DNA of 64,000 bases from Sediminibacter sp. Hel_I_10 (GCF_000688335.1 NZ_JHZX01000001.1:3162001-3226000), one strand, 5' to 3'; positions 1 through 9,472 are shown, counted from the stretch's first letter. A program made the numbers and translations. The notes: generated by a model not told the origin, from the letters alone.

Positions 1-1
1 A

Positions 2-1681
2 ACTTATGATAATCAATTATTTATAGGTCACAATCTTGGGACTTTTGTACTGAAGAATAAGGAACTAGAGCAAATCAGTTTTGATCAAGGTACTTGGGAC
101 ATTCAAGAAATTGAAGGTCAGCCAAATCTTTTGTTGCAAGGGAACTACTATGGTTTAAGTGTTTTGGAAAGAAATAATAATAAATGGACTTTACGTAACA
201 AGGTAGACGGTTTTAATATTTCATCTAAGTATTTTGGCATTTCAAAAGAAGCCCGTGTTTTTGTAAATCATGAATATAAGGGGGTTTATAAACTGCAATT
301 AAATCAGGCGCTTACAAAGGTATTGGAAGTTGAAAGGGATACCTCACTAGGTAAGGGCTTGAACTCATCGCTTTTAAAATATGGAGCAGATATCATTTAT
401 GCCTATAAACAAGGTGTTTTTAAGTATGATGTTTCCGAAGATCGATTTAAGAAAGATTCCATTCTGAGTCAATTTTATGATAGTAAGAGCTATCTGTCAG
501 GGAAATTAATTAAAGATTCATTAAAGCATTGGCTCTGGGGATTTACCGAGAATGATGTGTCTTATGTGTCACAAGGTCAAATGACCATTACGCCAAAAGT
601 GACTCATATTCCGTTTCCCAATTCAGTAAGAAAGATGATGATCGGTTATGAAAACATCTTGAACCTTGGAGGGGAGCGCTATTTGCTAGGAACCTCTACC
701 GGGTATATTATCATGGACCTTAATAAGGTACAGACTAATGATTATGAAGTTTCCATAAATACCATAGAAAATTATTCGCTTCATTCTAATCGGCGAACTA
801 TCAGTAAGAATGAATCTGTTGAATTAGAGAACGGCTATAATAATATAAAGTTTTCATACAGTGTGCCTGAGTATAAAAAGTTTGTTCAAACAAAGTATAA
901 ATATAAACTTGATGGTATCTACAATGAATGGAGCAATTGGTCAACACAGTCCAATACTTTATTTGAAAATTTACCTTCTGGTGCGTACGATTTTCAAGTA
1001 CGTTCTAAAGTTGGAAATACAGAGTCCAAGAACATCGCATCCTTTACATTTAATATCCAGAAACCTTGGTATGCCACCAATCTTGCCATAGCAATGTACT
1101 TGCTTATTGTGGTGTTGTTTTCAGTTTTTATGCATAATGTCTATAAAAGCTATTATAAAAAACAGAAAGAAAAATTAATTTTAGCGAATAAACGAGACCT
1201 AGAGTTAAAGGAACTTGAGACAGAGCAACAATTGATGCAGTTAAAAAATGAGAGTCTGCAACAAGATATCGAGAATAAAAATAGGGAATTAGCGATCTCT
1301 ACAATGAGCTTAATTAAGAAAAACGAATTTTTGAATAGTATCAAAGATGAGCTGAAATCTTCGGAAACAGAAAAAGGCTTAAAGTCTGTTGTCAAAATTA
1401 TTGATAAGAATATCAACAATACCGATGATTGGAAATTCTTTCAAGAGGCCTTCAATAACGCCGATAAGGACTTTCTGAAAAAGGTGAAATCTATACATCC
1501 TAAATTGACGCCTAACGATCTGAAGTTATGTGCCTATTTACGCTTAAACCTTACTTCAAAAGAAATTGCCCCACTTCTCAATATCTCTCCTAGAAGTGTA
1601 GAGGTGAAACGGTATCGATTGCGTAAAAAAATGAATTTACCGCATGAAGCGAGTCTTACCAACTATATTTTAGAGATGTAA
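2..1681 (+). CDS. SusR-like membrane-spanning transcriptional regulator (5' partial)
   Basis: The reading frame is open to the left edge, so the true start lies outside; 559 residues are visible. Beta-propeller-like repeats are followed by a Y_Y_Y domain (YKYKLDG...NEWSNWS), one transmembrane segment (about residues 358-380), a Lys/Glu-rich coiled coil and a C-terminal LuxR-type helix-turn-helix (LTPNDLKLCAYLRLNLTSKEIA, then SPRSVEVKRYRLRKK). This architecture is that of SusR-type polysaccharide regulators: a periplasmic sensor on the inner membrane with a cytoplasmic DNA-binding domain. No histidine kinase domain is present, so it is not a classical hybrid two-component system. It ends directly in front of the promoter of the beta-glucan locus and probably senses a glucan oligosaccharide and activates that locus. 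The ligand is inferred from the neighbours. Confidence 0.85.
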   Translation, partial: TYDNQLFIGHNLGTFVLKNKELEQISFDQGTWDIQEIEGQPNLLLQGNYYGLSVLERNNNKWTLRNKVDGFNISSKYFGISKEARVFVNHEYKGVYKLQLNQALTKVLEVERDTSLGKGLNSSLLKYGADIIYAYKQGVFKYDVSEDRFKKDSILSQFYDSKSYLSGKLIKDSLKHWLWGFTENDVSYVSQGQMTITPKVTHIPFPNSVRKMMIGYENILNLGGERYLLGTSTGYIIMDLNKVQTNDYEVSINTIENYSLHSNRRTISKNESVELENGYNNIKFSYSVPEYKKFVQTKYKYKLDGIYNEWSNWSTQSNTLFENLPSGAYDFQVRSKVGNTESKNIASFTFNIQKPWYATNLAIAMYLLIVVLFSVFMHNVYKSYYKKQKEKLILANKRDLELKELETEQQLMQLKNESLQQDIENKNRELAISTMSLIKKNEFLNSIKDELKSSETEKGLKSVVKIIDKNINNTDDWKFFQEAFNNADKDFLKKVKSIHPKLTPNDLKLCAYLRLNLTSKEIAPLLNISPRSVEVKRYRLRKKMNLPHEASLTNYILEM

Positions 1682-1684
1682 ATA

Positions 1685-1724
1685 CCATACAATTCCTTTT
1701 TAGTCCTATACATTACCCATACAA
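1685..1724 (+). promoter_or_regulatory. Direct-repeat operator candidate, CCATACAA x2
   Basis: CCATACAA occurs at 1685-1692 and again at 1717-1724, with starts exactly 32 bp apart (about three helical turns). The second copy is preceded by CATTAC. The same arrangement with the same 32-bp period lies at 18495-18534. A 32-bp same-face direct repeat suits a dimer of the LuxR-type domain encoded just upstream. Binding by that protein is inference. Confidence 0.55.
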
Positions 1725-1746
1725 AATAGCTTAAATCCTCTATTAC

Positions 1747-1758
1747 AACGTTTTCGTT
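1747..1758. promoter_or_regulatory. Palindromic operator candidate AACGTTTTCGTT
   Basis: AACG and CGTT arms flank TTTT, and AACGTT itself is a perfect palindrome with a central CG, which is typical of LacI-family operators. The identical 12-mer occurs at 18480-18491, and a LacI-family regulator is encoded at 20114. The link between them is inferred. Confidence 0.5.
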
Positions 1759-2026
1759 CAATAATTTTTAATTGCTAACAGCGCCGTAAAACCTGATAAT
1801 AATTATCGATTTCCTAATTTTTAAACGGTTTTATTGAGATGTATGCTATTTGTTGGGGTGAAATTTATTATATTGAAATAGATTTCGCCTAGATTTATCA
1901 TTCCCAAATTATACCTACAAGTTACAGCTTGATCCTTTTAATCAGATTCACCATAGATTTTGATAAAGAGAAGCATATCAATCGAGTTAGCAATCAGTTT
2001 TCAATTAATGTTAAATTTTTATTTGA

Positions 2027-5000
2027 ATGAATAGAATAATAAAAAAGCAAGGCTTCCTTTTCATGTTCTTGTTGTTTTCTGCAATGTCTTTTTCCCAAAA
2101 CGAAAAGGTTTATGTGAGAAATGACCAAGATGGAATGACTTTAATGGTCAATGGAGAAGCGTTTATGGTCAATGGTATGAACTGGGATTATATTCCAATT
2201 GGTACCAATACAGTGGACGCCAATTTTTGGAAAAAATCTGATGATATTATTAAGGCGGGCCTAGATTCTGAAATGTCTTTGCTTAAGAATATGGGGGTTA
2301 ATGTCATTAGACAGTACACGGGTGTGCCTGCAAGATGGATTGAGTACATCTACAAAAATTATGGCATCTACACCATGTTAAATCATCCGTTTGGAAGATA
2401 CGGACTTACTCTAGACGGTGTTTGGACGCCTGTTACCATTTATGATGATGCCGCAACCCAAGAACATTTAATGGATGAAGTCAACAATTTGGTTAATGAA
2501 TATAAAGATACGCCAGGATTGTTGTTGTATTTATTGGGAAATGAAAATAACTACGGACTTTTTTGGCAAGGGGCAGAAACCGAAGATTTCCCAGATGATG
2601 AGGAAGAAAAGAAATTTATTGGTGAAAAGCGCGGGCGTCCCATGTATCGTTTAATGAATGATGCAGCAAAAGCAATGAAAGCTATAGACGGTTCGCATCC
2701 TGTAGCCATTTGTAACGGCGATGTTCTTTTTATAGATATTGTAGCAGAAGAGTGTAAAGACGTAGATATCTACGGAACCAATACGTATCGAGGTGTCTCA
2801 TTTACAGACATGTTTGATGTGGTAAAAGAAAAATTAGATATGCCGGTCTTGTTTACAGAGTTTGGTGCAGATGCTTTTAATGCTAAGGAAAATAGAGAAG
2901 ATCAGAAAGCACAAGCGTATTACATGGTAGAAAACTGGAAAGAAATTTACCAAAATGCTTCAGGATTAGGAAAAACAGGAGTATCCATCGGTGGCTTTAC
3001 ATTTCAATTTAGCGATGGCTGGTGGAAATATGGTTTTGACGACAGGGAAAATGCAGATATTCATGATAATAATGCATCCTGGGCAAACGGAGGTTATCTT
3101 AAAGACTATGTCCCAGGACGTAACAACATGAATGAGGAGTGGTTTGGGATTTGTGCCAAAGGCCCAACGAACGAGCGTGGTCTTTATGAGCTCTATCCAC
3201 GTGCTGCTTATTATGCTTTAAAAGAAGCCCATCAGCTTAATCCTTACGATACGGATATGACAGGGGATTTTGTTACTAATTATTTCAATAATATTCAATT
3301 GGTCGATGCGGTTTTGAGAGCTAGAGGAGATAAAGCGGCCTTAGGCGGTAATGACCAAAAAATAAGATTAAGTCAATTGACAGCAAAATTCACAACGTTC
3401 AATACGGGAGGAAGCCTCATTACAACCCCAGAAACTCCAGAACCCGATGGTAATGTATTTCCTAACCAGTTGGGTTTTGATCATATGCAATCTTACTTTA
3501 TTGGTGTAGAAGGAAACCCCGCTCCCAATGTAAGGGCAGAAGTTAATTTTAACGTAGTTGGAAATGTAGCTCAAAACCCAATAGATGAAATTTTCTACGA
3601 AAATAGATCAAGACCATTAACTGTTAATTCAGATGACGGTGACGTTGTTTTGGGAGATGTCAATAAGGTAAACCTCTATCAAGCGGAATTTGAATGGAAT
3701 GCAAAGGATTTTGACCTTCGTGGATTTTATAGAACAAGTCATTACCATTGGCAATATGAAGGGGATTTTTTCGGTCTTTATCCAGAGGCTAATTATGGTC
3801 CTAATCTAGACATATACGGAGGAGAAATTCTAGGTATAGAGATGGATGGGAAAGGTGCTTTTGATGGTTTAAAGGCGGCCTTTGGTCCGCAATTATGGTG
3901 GGGTGCAAATCCAACCATGTTATTTAAATATCAAAAAAGTCTTGGTAATTATGATATTACAGGGATTTATCATAGGGACGTTGAGACGGAGCTGCGATTT
4001 GACGAAAGTGGTCGTCGTGTTCTAGATCAAAACCAGCTGCGAAGTGGTATCATTCCAGCGTATCCAACAGAGAGAGCAACCATTGCTGTAGAGCGTGAAC
4101 TTGGTGATTTTGGAATAACTCTTGGCGGTATTTGGAGTGGAAGCCCATTAAACGGAAGTTCTTTTCAAGATGTTAAAGATGGGGTCGTTTATGTAGATAA
4201 AGTAGAAAGTAATGATAACTGGGGAGCAAAAGCTAAAGTTACCTATGAAGGTGGTCGATTTAATGCCTATGCCCAAGGTGCTGTTATGGGTTTAGTGGCA
4301 AATGGAGGAGCAGATGCCACCCAAACTTTCACCGGTTGGAAGTTAAAGGACTCTGGAAGTGGAAACCTCAATAATGTCTTAGCAGGATTTACGTATTCGT
4401 TTTCAAACTTTCAAATTGCTCCAAACTTTATGTGGCAAAAACCATTGGTTGATCCAATGCCAAATGGGGTCAATGCTCCGGGCAGATTGAGAAATGTTAT
4501 TGATGATCCATTCGCCGTTAGAGGTGGTAATAGAGAAACCACTGCAGGAGAGATTCTTTTTACATATGATCCTACTCCTGGGACATGGATGTATCAATGG
4601 GATAATGACCGATCAGAAGATGCAGAGTTCGCCATGAATTTAGGTTTTGTTTTCCGTCATCTGCCAACCACGCAAGATGGTGCTATCGGTTTTCAGGCAG
4701 ATCGTACGTTTTTTGCTTTTCCTAATTCTGCACCGGCAGAAGACCTTTGGGAAATTCATTCTAGAATGGTCTCTAAGCTCACTCCAGATTTAGGATTAAT
4801 AGGTAATTTCTACTACGGAAATGGTCAGGCTAATGGAGATAGTCAACGATTAATAAAACGCTTTGGAGGAAACGTTAGAGCGATCTATAAGAAAATGAAA
4901 GTAGAAACTCATGTGAAAGTAAACGATTGGGGACCTTTTGATTACCATCGTGATTTCAACTTAACGTTTCCGCTTCAGCTCATGTTAGATTTTTCAACAT

Positions 5001-5212
5001 CTTTAGGAAAGCCAGATTGGTTCGTTTTACCGAGTACCACGATTGGTATTAGAGGAACTTGGCGTTCATTAAATCAATTTTCTCCACGATACGCACCAAA
5101 TGCTTTAGACCCCAACGGGTTTGATAATGTACCAATTGTTAGTCCTGTTGGTTTTCCTAACGGAGATGAGTGGGAAATAAGAACGTACGTGCATATCAAT
5201 ATTGGCAAATAA
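2027..5212 (+). CDS. Clan GH-A (GH2-like) glycosidase fused to an outer-membrane-barrel-like C-terminal half
   Basis: This 1061-residue protein has a signal peptide ending near residue 24 (MSFSQ). Residues about 30-400 form a TIM-barrel glycosidase related to the GH2 catalytic domain. GNEN places the probable acid/base at Glu173, and FTEFGAD places the nucleophile at Glu278. Residues about 430-1061 are unlike any glycosidase accessory domain I recognise. They are rich in alternating hydrophobic/polar strands, aromatic residues and Gly/Asn turns, and end in a strand (VHINIGK), as outer-membrane beta-barrels do. It is the first gene of the surface module and directly precedes a binding lipoprotein. 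The likely role is exo- or endo-cleavage of beta-glucan at the outer membrane. Exact GH family and linkage specificity are uncertain. Confidence 0.7.
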   Translation: MNRIIKKQGFLFMFLLFSAMSFSQNEKVYVRNDQDGMTLMVNGEAFMVNGMNWDYIPIGTNTVDANFWKKSDDIIKAGLDSEMSLLKNMGVNVIRQYTGVPARWIEYIYKNYGIYTMLNHPFGRYGLTLDGVWTPVTIYDDAATQEHLMDEVNNLVNEYKDTPGLLLYLLGNENNYGLFWQGAETEDFPDDEEEKKFIGEKRGRPMYRLMNDAAKAMKAIDGSHPVAICNGDVLFIDIVAEECKDVDIYGTNTYRGVSFTDMFDVVKEKLDMPVLFTEFGADAFNAKENREDQKAQAYYMVENWKEIYQNASGLGKTGVSIGGFTFQFSDGWWKYGFDDRENADIHDNNASWANGGYLKDYVPGRNNMNEEWFGICAKGPTNERGLYELYPRAAYYALKEAHQLNPYDTDMTGDFVTNYFNNIQLVDAVLRARGDKAALGGNDQKIRLSQLTAKFTTFNTGGSLITTPETPEPDGNVFPNQLGFDHMQSYFIGVEGNPAPNVRAEVNFNVVGNVAQNPIDEIFYENRSRPLTVNSDDGDVVLGDVNKVNLYQAEFEWNAKDFDLRGFYRTSHYHWQYEGDFFGLYPEANYGPNLDIYGGEILGIEMDGKGAFDGLKAAFGPQLWWGANPTMLFKYQKSLGNYDITGIYHRDVETELRFDESGRRVLDQNQLRSGIIPAYPTERATIAVERELGDFGITLGGIWSGSPLNGSSFQDVKDGVVYVDKVESNDNWGAKAKVTYEGGRFNAYAQGAVMGLVANGGADATQTFTGWKLKDSGSGNLNNVLAGFTYSFSNFQIAPNFMWQKPLVDPMPNGVNAPGRLRNVIDDPFAVRGGNRETTAGEILFTYDPTPGTWMYQWDNDRSEDAEFAMNLGFVFRHLPTTQDGAIGFQADRTFFAFPNSAPAEDLWEIHSRMVSKLTPDLGLIGNFYYGNGQANGDSQRLIKRFGGNVRAIYKKMKVETHVKVNDWGPFDYHRDFNLTFPLQLMLDFSTSLGKPDWFVLPSTTIGIRGTWRSLNQFSPRYAPNALDPNGFDNVPIVSPVGFPNGDEWEIRTYVHINIGK

Positions 5213-5222
5213 TAAAAATATC

Positions 5223-6638
5223 ATGAATAAAATAAAAAATATATTCTCAAAAAATAACTGGTCAATCTTATTTCTGTTTTTGATCATTACTGGCTGCGAA
5301 AGAGACTTAACCGATGAAGCCGTCTTTGCTGAATTTCCAAATAATGGAGATGTGTTTACAGATTCATTTTCAGCAGGATTAGATTATTTCCCATTTGTTG
5401 GGGAAGGTGCCGATCCAGAGGCTTTTACTGTTGTTACCGATGAGGTTTACGAAGGTGATGCCGCAATGCGTTTTGATGTGCCTTCGTTTGGTAACGGATT
5501 TGTTGGTGCAACTTTCAATACAACCGTCAAAAGAAACCTTTCGGGCTTTGATGCACTTACTTTTTATGCAAAAGCATCACAGGCTGCAACCATAAACGAG
5601 ATAGGATTTGGTATTGATGGTGAGAATAGTGATAGATATCAAACTACTTTAAATAATGTGGCAATAAGTACAAGTTGGAAAAAATATATTATACCAATAC
5701 CTGATCCCTCTAAGCTTATTAATGTCTCTGGCTTACTTTGGATTGCAGAGGGAGCAACAAACGCGGATGATGAGGGCGGATATGTATTTTGGCTAGATGA
5801 AGTAAAGTTTGAGAGATTAGGGACTTTAGCTCAGCCACAACCGAGAATATTTGGCGGTATTGATTTAGAGCAGCCAGGATTTTTGGGTATTTCTACTTCA
5901 GTTACTGGGCTCAGCCAAACTTATAATTCAGCTAGTGGAGAAAATATCACTGTGAGCACTCAACCCGTTTTTTTTAATTTTCAGTCTTCAAATACTGATG
6001 TTGCAATAGTTGATGAATCTGGTGTAATATCAATTATTGGTATAGGTTCAGCAACAATAACGGCAATGATTAATGGAGTGGAAGCTGAAGGTTCGATTCA
6101 GCTAAATGTGGAAGGCGGTTTTGATTTCGCTCCTATTCCTCCAAGTAGAAATCCAGAAGATGTTGTATCCGTCTTTAGCGACGCCTATAATAACGTGCCT
6201 GTGGATTATTATAATGGGTTTTTTAATGGAGACGGTCAAACTACAGAAGGAGGAGAACCGCCTTTAGATATTTCGGAAGATAATATCATCAATTATACAT
6301 CTTTGAACTTTGTTGGTATAGGCACTTTTCTCAACGTGTCTCCAATTGATATTTCTGAAATGACACATTTGCATATAGATATTAAACCAAACGAAGCAGT
6401 ACAAGGTGGAGACTTCATTTTGATAAGATTATTGAATGGCGTTCAAACTAATAATGAAACTTCAGGCTTCGTTCAATTTAACTCAGGTAATTTTGAACAA
6501 GATGTATGGCAAAGTTTTGATATTCCAATCGAAGATTTCAATCTTTCTGATACTTCTCAAATAGGACTTCTCTTTTTTGAATCGGGTGGAACATTACAAA
6601 ATATTTTCGTTGATAATATTTATTATTACAGGGAATAA
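5223..6638 (+). CDS. Surface glycan-binding lipoprotein with bacterial Ig-like domain
   Basis: I start at ATG 5223 rather than the in-frame TTG at 5202, because only the ATG gives a clean lipoprotein signal (FLIITGC, lipid Cys25); 471 residues. An N-terminal jelly-roll-like module (about 35-190) resembles carbohydrate-binding domains and ends in FWLDEVKFE. A BIG2-like Ig domain follows (about 195-295: SSNTDVAIVDESGVISIIGIG...). A second binding-like module (about 305-471) begins PPSRNPEDVVSVFSDAY; the same module recurs in the protein at 18759. It is likely a surface glycan-binding protein. It lies 10 bp after the barrel-fusion glycosidase and 33 bp before the laminarinase, within one transcription unit. 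Confidence 0.75.
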   Translation: MNKIKNIFSKNNWSILFLFLIITGCERDLTDEAVFAEFPNNGDVFTDSFSAGLDYFPFVGEGADPEAFTVVTDEVYEGDAAMRFDVPSFGNGFVGATFNTTVKRNLSGFDALTFYAKASQAATINEIGFGIDGENSDRYQTTLNNVAISTSWKKYIIPIPDPSKLINVSGLLWIAEGATNADDEGGYVFWLDEVKFERLGTLAQPQPRIFGGIDLEQPGFLGISTSVTGLSQTYNSASGENITVSTQPVFFNFQSSNTDVAIVDESGVISIIGIGSATITAMINGVEAEGSIQLNVEGGFDFAPIPPSRNPEDVVSVFSDAYNNVPVDYYNGFFNGDGQTTEGGEPPLDISEDNIINYTSLNFVGIGTFLNVSPIDISEMTHLHIDIKPNEAVQGGDFILIRLLNGVQTNNETSGFVQFNSGNFEQDVWQSFDIPIEDFNLSDTSQIGLLFFESGGTLQNIFVDNIYYYRE

Positions 6639-6671
6639 TAACTGATTTTAAGCTATAAAAATTGATAATTT

Positions 6672-7514
6672 ATGAAAGTTAGATATAACGATAAAATTAA
6701 TCCTTTTGTTCTTTTTTGGATGTTTTCAATGTCCTTAATTATCGTGAGTTGCAATACAGATGACACACAGACGGTGACCACTTTTGATAATCTGGTCCTT
6801 GAGGATAATTTTGATATTGATGGCGCTCCAGATTCTAATCTATGGGCCTTTGATATTGGAACAGGAGAAGATCAAGGTTTGGACAGATGGGGCAATAATG
6901 AACTGCAATACTACACCGACAGAACTGAAAATGTAAAAGTTGAAAACGGATTTTTATTAATTACAGCTAGACAAGAAGCTTTTGAGAATTCATCTTACAC
7001 ATCAGCACGTTTGAAGACTAAGGGTAAATTTCAGCAAAAATATGGGCGTTTTGAAGCACGAATTCGATTGCCTTATGGGCAAGGCATGTGGCCAGCGTTT
7101 TGGATGTTGGGTGATGATAGCGATGGTGCAGAATGGCCGCAAATTGGAGAAATCGATATCATGGAAAATCGTGGGCAAGAACCAACCTTGATCACGGGAA
7201 GTGTTCATGGTCCAGGCTACTCGGCAGGTAATGCAGAATCAAAATCATACACGCTTAATGGCGACAGGTTTGATACGGGCTTTCATGTTTTTGGTATAGA
7301 GTGGGGACCAGATTACATCAACTACTATGTTGATGATGTGCTTTACAATCAAATTACTCCAGAAGATGTTTCTGGAGAATGGGTCTTTAACGATCGCCCT
7401 TTCTATATGCTCCTCAATTTGGCTATAGGCGGTGATTTTGTTGGAAACCCAACCGATGATACAGAGTTTCCACAAACCATGCTCATTGATTATGTGCGTG
7501 TTTATCAAAAATAG
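6672..7514 (+). CDS. GH16 laminarinase (endo-beta-1,3-glucanase), lipoprotein
   Basis: This 280-residue protein has a lipobox ending at Cys27 (SLIIVSC). The GH16 catalytic signature EIDIME gives the nucleophile Glu160, assisting Asp162 and acid/base Glu165. Upstream RWGNNELQYYTDR and RLKTKGKFQQKYGRFEARI and downstream GSVHGPGYS and FHVFGIEWGPDYINYYVDD are characteristic of the laminarinase subgroup. It is a compact single-domain enzyme, probably anchored in the outer membrane, that cuts the beta-1,3 backbone of laminarin-type glucans into oligosaccharides. It sits between two binding lipoproteins. The GH16 family call is secure; laminarin as native substrate rests on motif and neighbours. Confidence 0.92.
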   Translation: MKVRYNDKINPFVLFWMFSMSLIIVSCNTDDTQTVTTFDNLVLEDNFDIDGAPDSNLWAFDIGTGEDQGLDRWGNNELQYYTDRTENVKVENGFLLITARQEAFENSSYTSARLKTKGKFQQKYGRFEARIRLPYGQGMWPAFWMLGDDSDGAEWPQIGEIDIMENRGQEPTLITGSVHGPGYSAGNAESKSYTLNGDRFDTGFHVFGIEWGPDYINYYVDDVLYNQITPEDVSGEWVFNDRPFYMLLNLAIGGDFVGNPTDDTEFPQTMLIDYVRVYQK

Positions 7515-7608
7515 CAAGATCAAAAAAACACCCCTTAAAAGGGAATCCTTAGATATTTGAACATTAGAGAGGATGGAATTAATAAGTTATAAATTAAAAT
7601 ATAAAAAA

Positions 7609-9450
7609 ATGATTAAAGGAATTAGAATAATAGGTTTGCTAATCTTTGCATTGGCTTTTTGTGGGTGTGAGGATGATGACGCCTTGCTTCCTCAAATAGA
7701 AGCGGTATTTACGCACACTATAGATCAAGAGAGTGGTGTGGTAACATTTATCAATGCATCCAGTAATGCCGATACGTATTCTTGGGATTTTGGAGATGGT
7801 ACAACGTCTTCTCAAATCAATCCCGTCAAAATGTATTCAACAGGGACTTATACCATAGTATTGACAGCAGAAAATGCTGCAGGAGCTTCAGATAGTTATG
7901 AAGATACGATCTCCATTCAAATTCCTGAGCCAATAACGTTGCCTATCACTTTTGATAATCCGCAGGTATCTTACAATGCCACGACTTTTGGAGGTGTTTC
8001 ATTTAGTGTAGTTGAAAATCCAGATCTTTCTGGAGTTAATGATGTGGCATCAAACGTAGGTGAGATTGTTAACAGTGGCGCAGCCTTTGAAGGATTGTTT
8101 TTTGATTTAGATACCTCACTTAATTTGAGTGATGATAACTCAGTAAAAATGAAATTTTGGTCTCAGTCGCCAATAGATGTGCTTTTAAAACTTGAAGAAG
8201 GAACGGGTTCCGACGCAGAAACGACAGCCAGTCATGGTGGTACAGGTTGGGAAGAATTAATTTTTACCTATACTTCTTCATCTAGTTATTCAAGATTAAC
8301 ATTGTTTGTTGACGGTCCGGGAGCCACAGCAGGAACATTTTACTTAGATGATATTGAACAAGCTTTTGTTGTAGTTGGCCCTAATTGTGTGCCAGAAACC
8401 ACACAATCACTTAACGCAGCAGATTTTAACCTTACGTTCCAGAATGATCCAACCGCAAGCATCGAATCTGATGGTGCAGGATTTGCCTGGATCGATAATC
8501 CCGATGTGGACAACTCAGTAAACAGCTCTTGTAAAGTAGGACAGATCGATAGAACTAGCGCCGCGATGTTTGCAAATAATCAAATTACACTAGATGCTAA
8601 ATTGGATTTTAATGCAAATTCTGGCTTTAAAATGAAGGTTTGGGCTCCTCAAGGAGAAACAGAAGTTTTACTAAAATTAGAAGATCAAAATGCAGCAGGA
8701 ACGTTTAAGGAAGTATTTGCTACAACATCGGCAGGAAGTGGAATGCAGTGGGAAGAATTAACCTTTAATTTTGTTCCAGAAGATTCTAATAAATATGACA
8801 AGATTGTATTGTTCTTTGAATTAGGCACTAGTACTCAAGAAACCTACTACATCGATGACCTCGCATTGTTTGGTGACGGCGGAGGTGGTGGCACTGGTGG
8901 AGGTGGCGGCGGATGTGACGGTGATGCCGTTGCTGCAACATCACTTCCAGTTACTTTTGAAGGCTGCGAGTCGTTTATAAGTACGTTTTCTAGTAGTGAT
9001 GCAACACCGGTGACTACGAGCTTAGTAGATAACCCTTCACAATCGGGTATCAATACTTCAGATTACGTAATGCAAATTATCAAGCCTAGCGGTATCAATC
9101 GTTGGGGAGGTATCCAAAACTCTTTTCCAGCAGGTACAATAGATTTTACAACGCAAACCTTTAAGGTTAAGGTGTATTCTAGCATTCCAGATGTGACTTA
9201 CAGGTTTGAAATAGCATTAGATCCACAGACTACTCCTGTAACAGGAAATCCAGCACCACAGTTTCGTCAAGTAACTGGAGGCGCTAATGAGTGGGTTGAA
9301 CTAGAGTTTACTTTTATAAACCTGCCGCCATCTGGATCTCCTACGGTGTATAACCAACTTGTTATTAAGCCAGATAATCCAGATGGTACCGATGGCGATG
9401 TTACAACCGAGGAGCGCGTGTATTATATAGATGATTTAAGATTAGACTAA
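7609..9450 (+). CDS. PKD-domain surface glycan-binding lipoprotein with three jelly-roll modules
   Basis: I chose the ATG at 7609 over the ATG at 7573, because the later start gives the lipoprotein signal (LIFALAFCGC; Cys18 or Cys20); 613 residues. A PKD domain (about 30-105, with NADTYSWDFGDGTTS) precedes three related beta-sandwich modules (about 115-250, 270-425 and 445-613). Each ends in a Y-Y/F-hydrophobic-DD signature (FYLDDIE, YYIDDLA, YYIDDLR). A Gly-rich linker (GGGGGTGGGGGGC) joins modules two and three. No catalytic residues are evident. It is likely a multivalent surface glycan-binding protein of the SusE/F-position type for beta-glucan. A terminator follows at once, so this gene closes the surface module. 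Confidence 0.75.
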   Translation: MIKGIRIIGLLIFALAFCGCEDDDALLPQIEAVFTHTIDQESGVVTFINASSNADTYSWDFGDGTTSSQINPVKMYSTGTYTIVLTAENAAGASDSYEDTISIQIPEPITLPITFDNPQVSYNATTFGGVSFSVVENPDLSGVNDVASNVGEIVNSGAAFEGLFFDLDTSLNLSDDNSVKMKFWSQSPIDVLLKLEEGTGSDAETTASHGGTGWEELIFTYTSSSSYSRLTLFVDGPGATAGTFYLDDIEQAFVVVGPNCVPETTQSLNAADFNLTFQNDPTASIESDGAGFAWIDNPDVDNSVNSSCKVGQIDRTSAAMFANNQITLDAKLDFNANSGFKMKVWAPQGETEVLLKLEDQNAAGTFKEVFATTSAGSGMQWEELTFNFVPEDSNKYDKIVLFFELGTSTQETYYIDDLALFGDGGGGGTGGGGGGCDGDAVAATSLPVTFEGCESFISTFSSSDATPVTTSLVDNPSQSGINTSDYVMQIIKPSGINRWGGIQNSFPAGTIDFTTQTFKVKVYSSIPDVTYRFEIALDPQTTPVTGNPAPQFRQVTGGANEWVELEFTFINLPPSGSPTVYNQLVIKPDNPDGTDGDVTTEERVYYIDDLRLD

Positions 9451-9472
9451 CATATTACAAGTTCATTTATTC

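Larger units (their letters stand above)
1682..2026 (+). promoter_or_regulatory. Promoter/leader region of the beta-glucan locus
   Basis: This 345-base AT-rich stretch between the SusR-like gene and the first glycosidase holds no gene. It carries two direct repeats CCATACAA (1685-1692 and 1717-1724), a palindrome-like element (1747-1758) and a block TGAGATGTATG (1835-1845) followed by TATTTGTTGGGGT. All three elements recur upstream of the gene at 18759. A partial match to the Bacteroidetes -7 consensus (TAGATTTC, 1879-1886) leaves an untranslated leader of over 100 bases. Confidence 0.65.

Noticed and set aside
8875-8916. G-rich tandem repeat in the PKD lipoprotein gene
   Set aside because: Codes for a glycine linker between modules; not a mobile or regulatory repeat.
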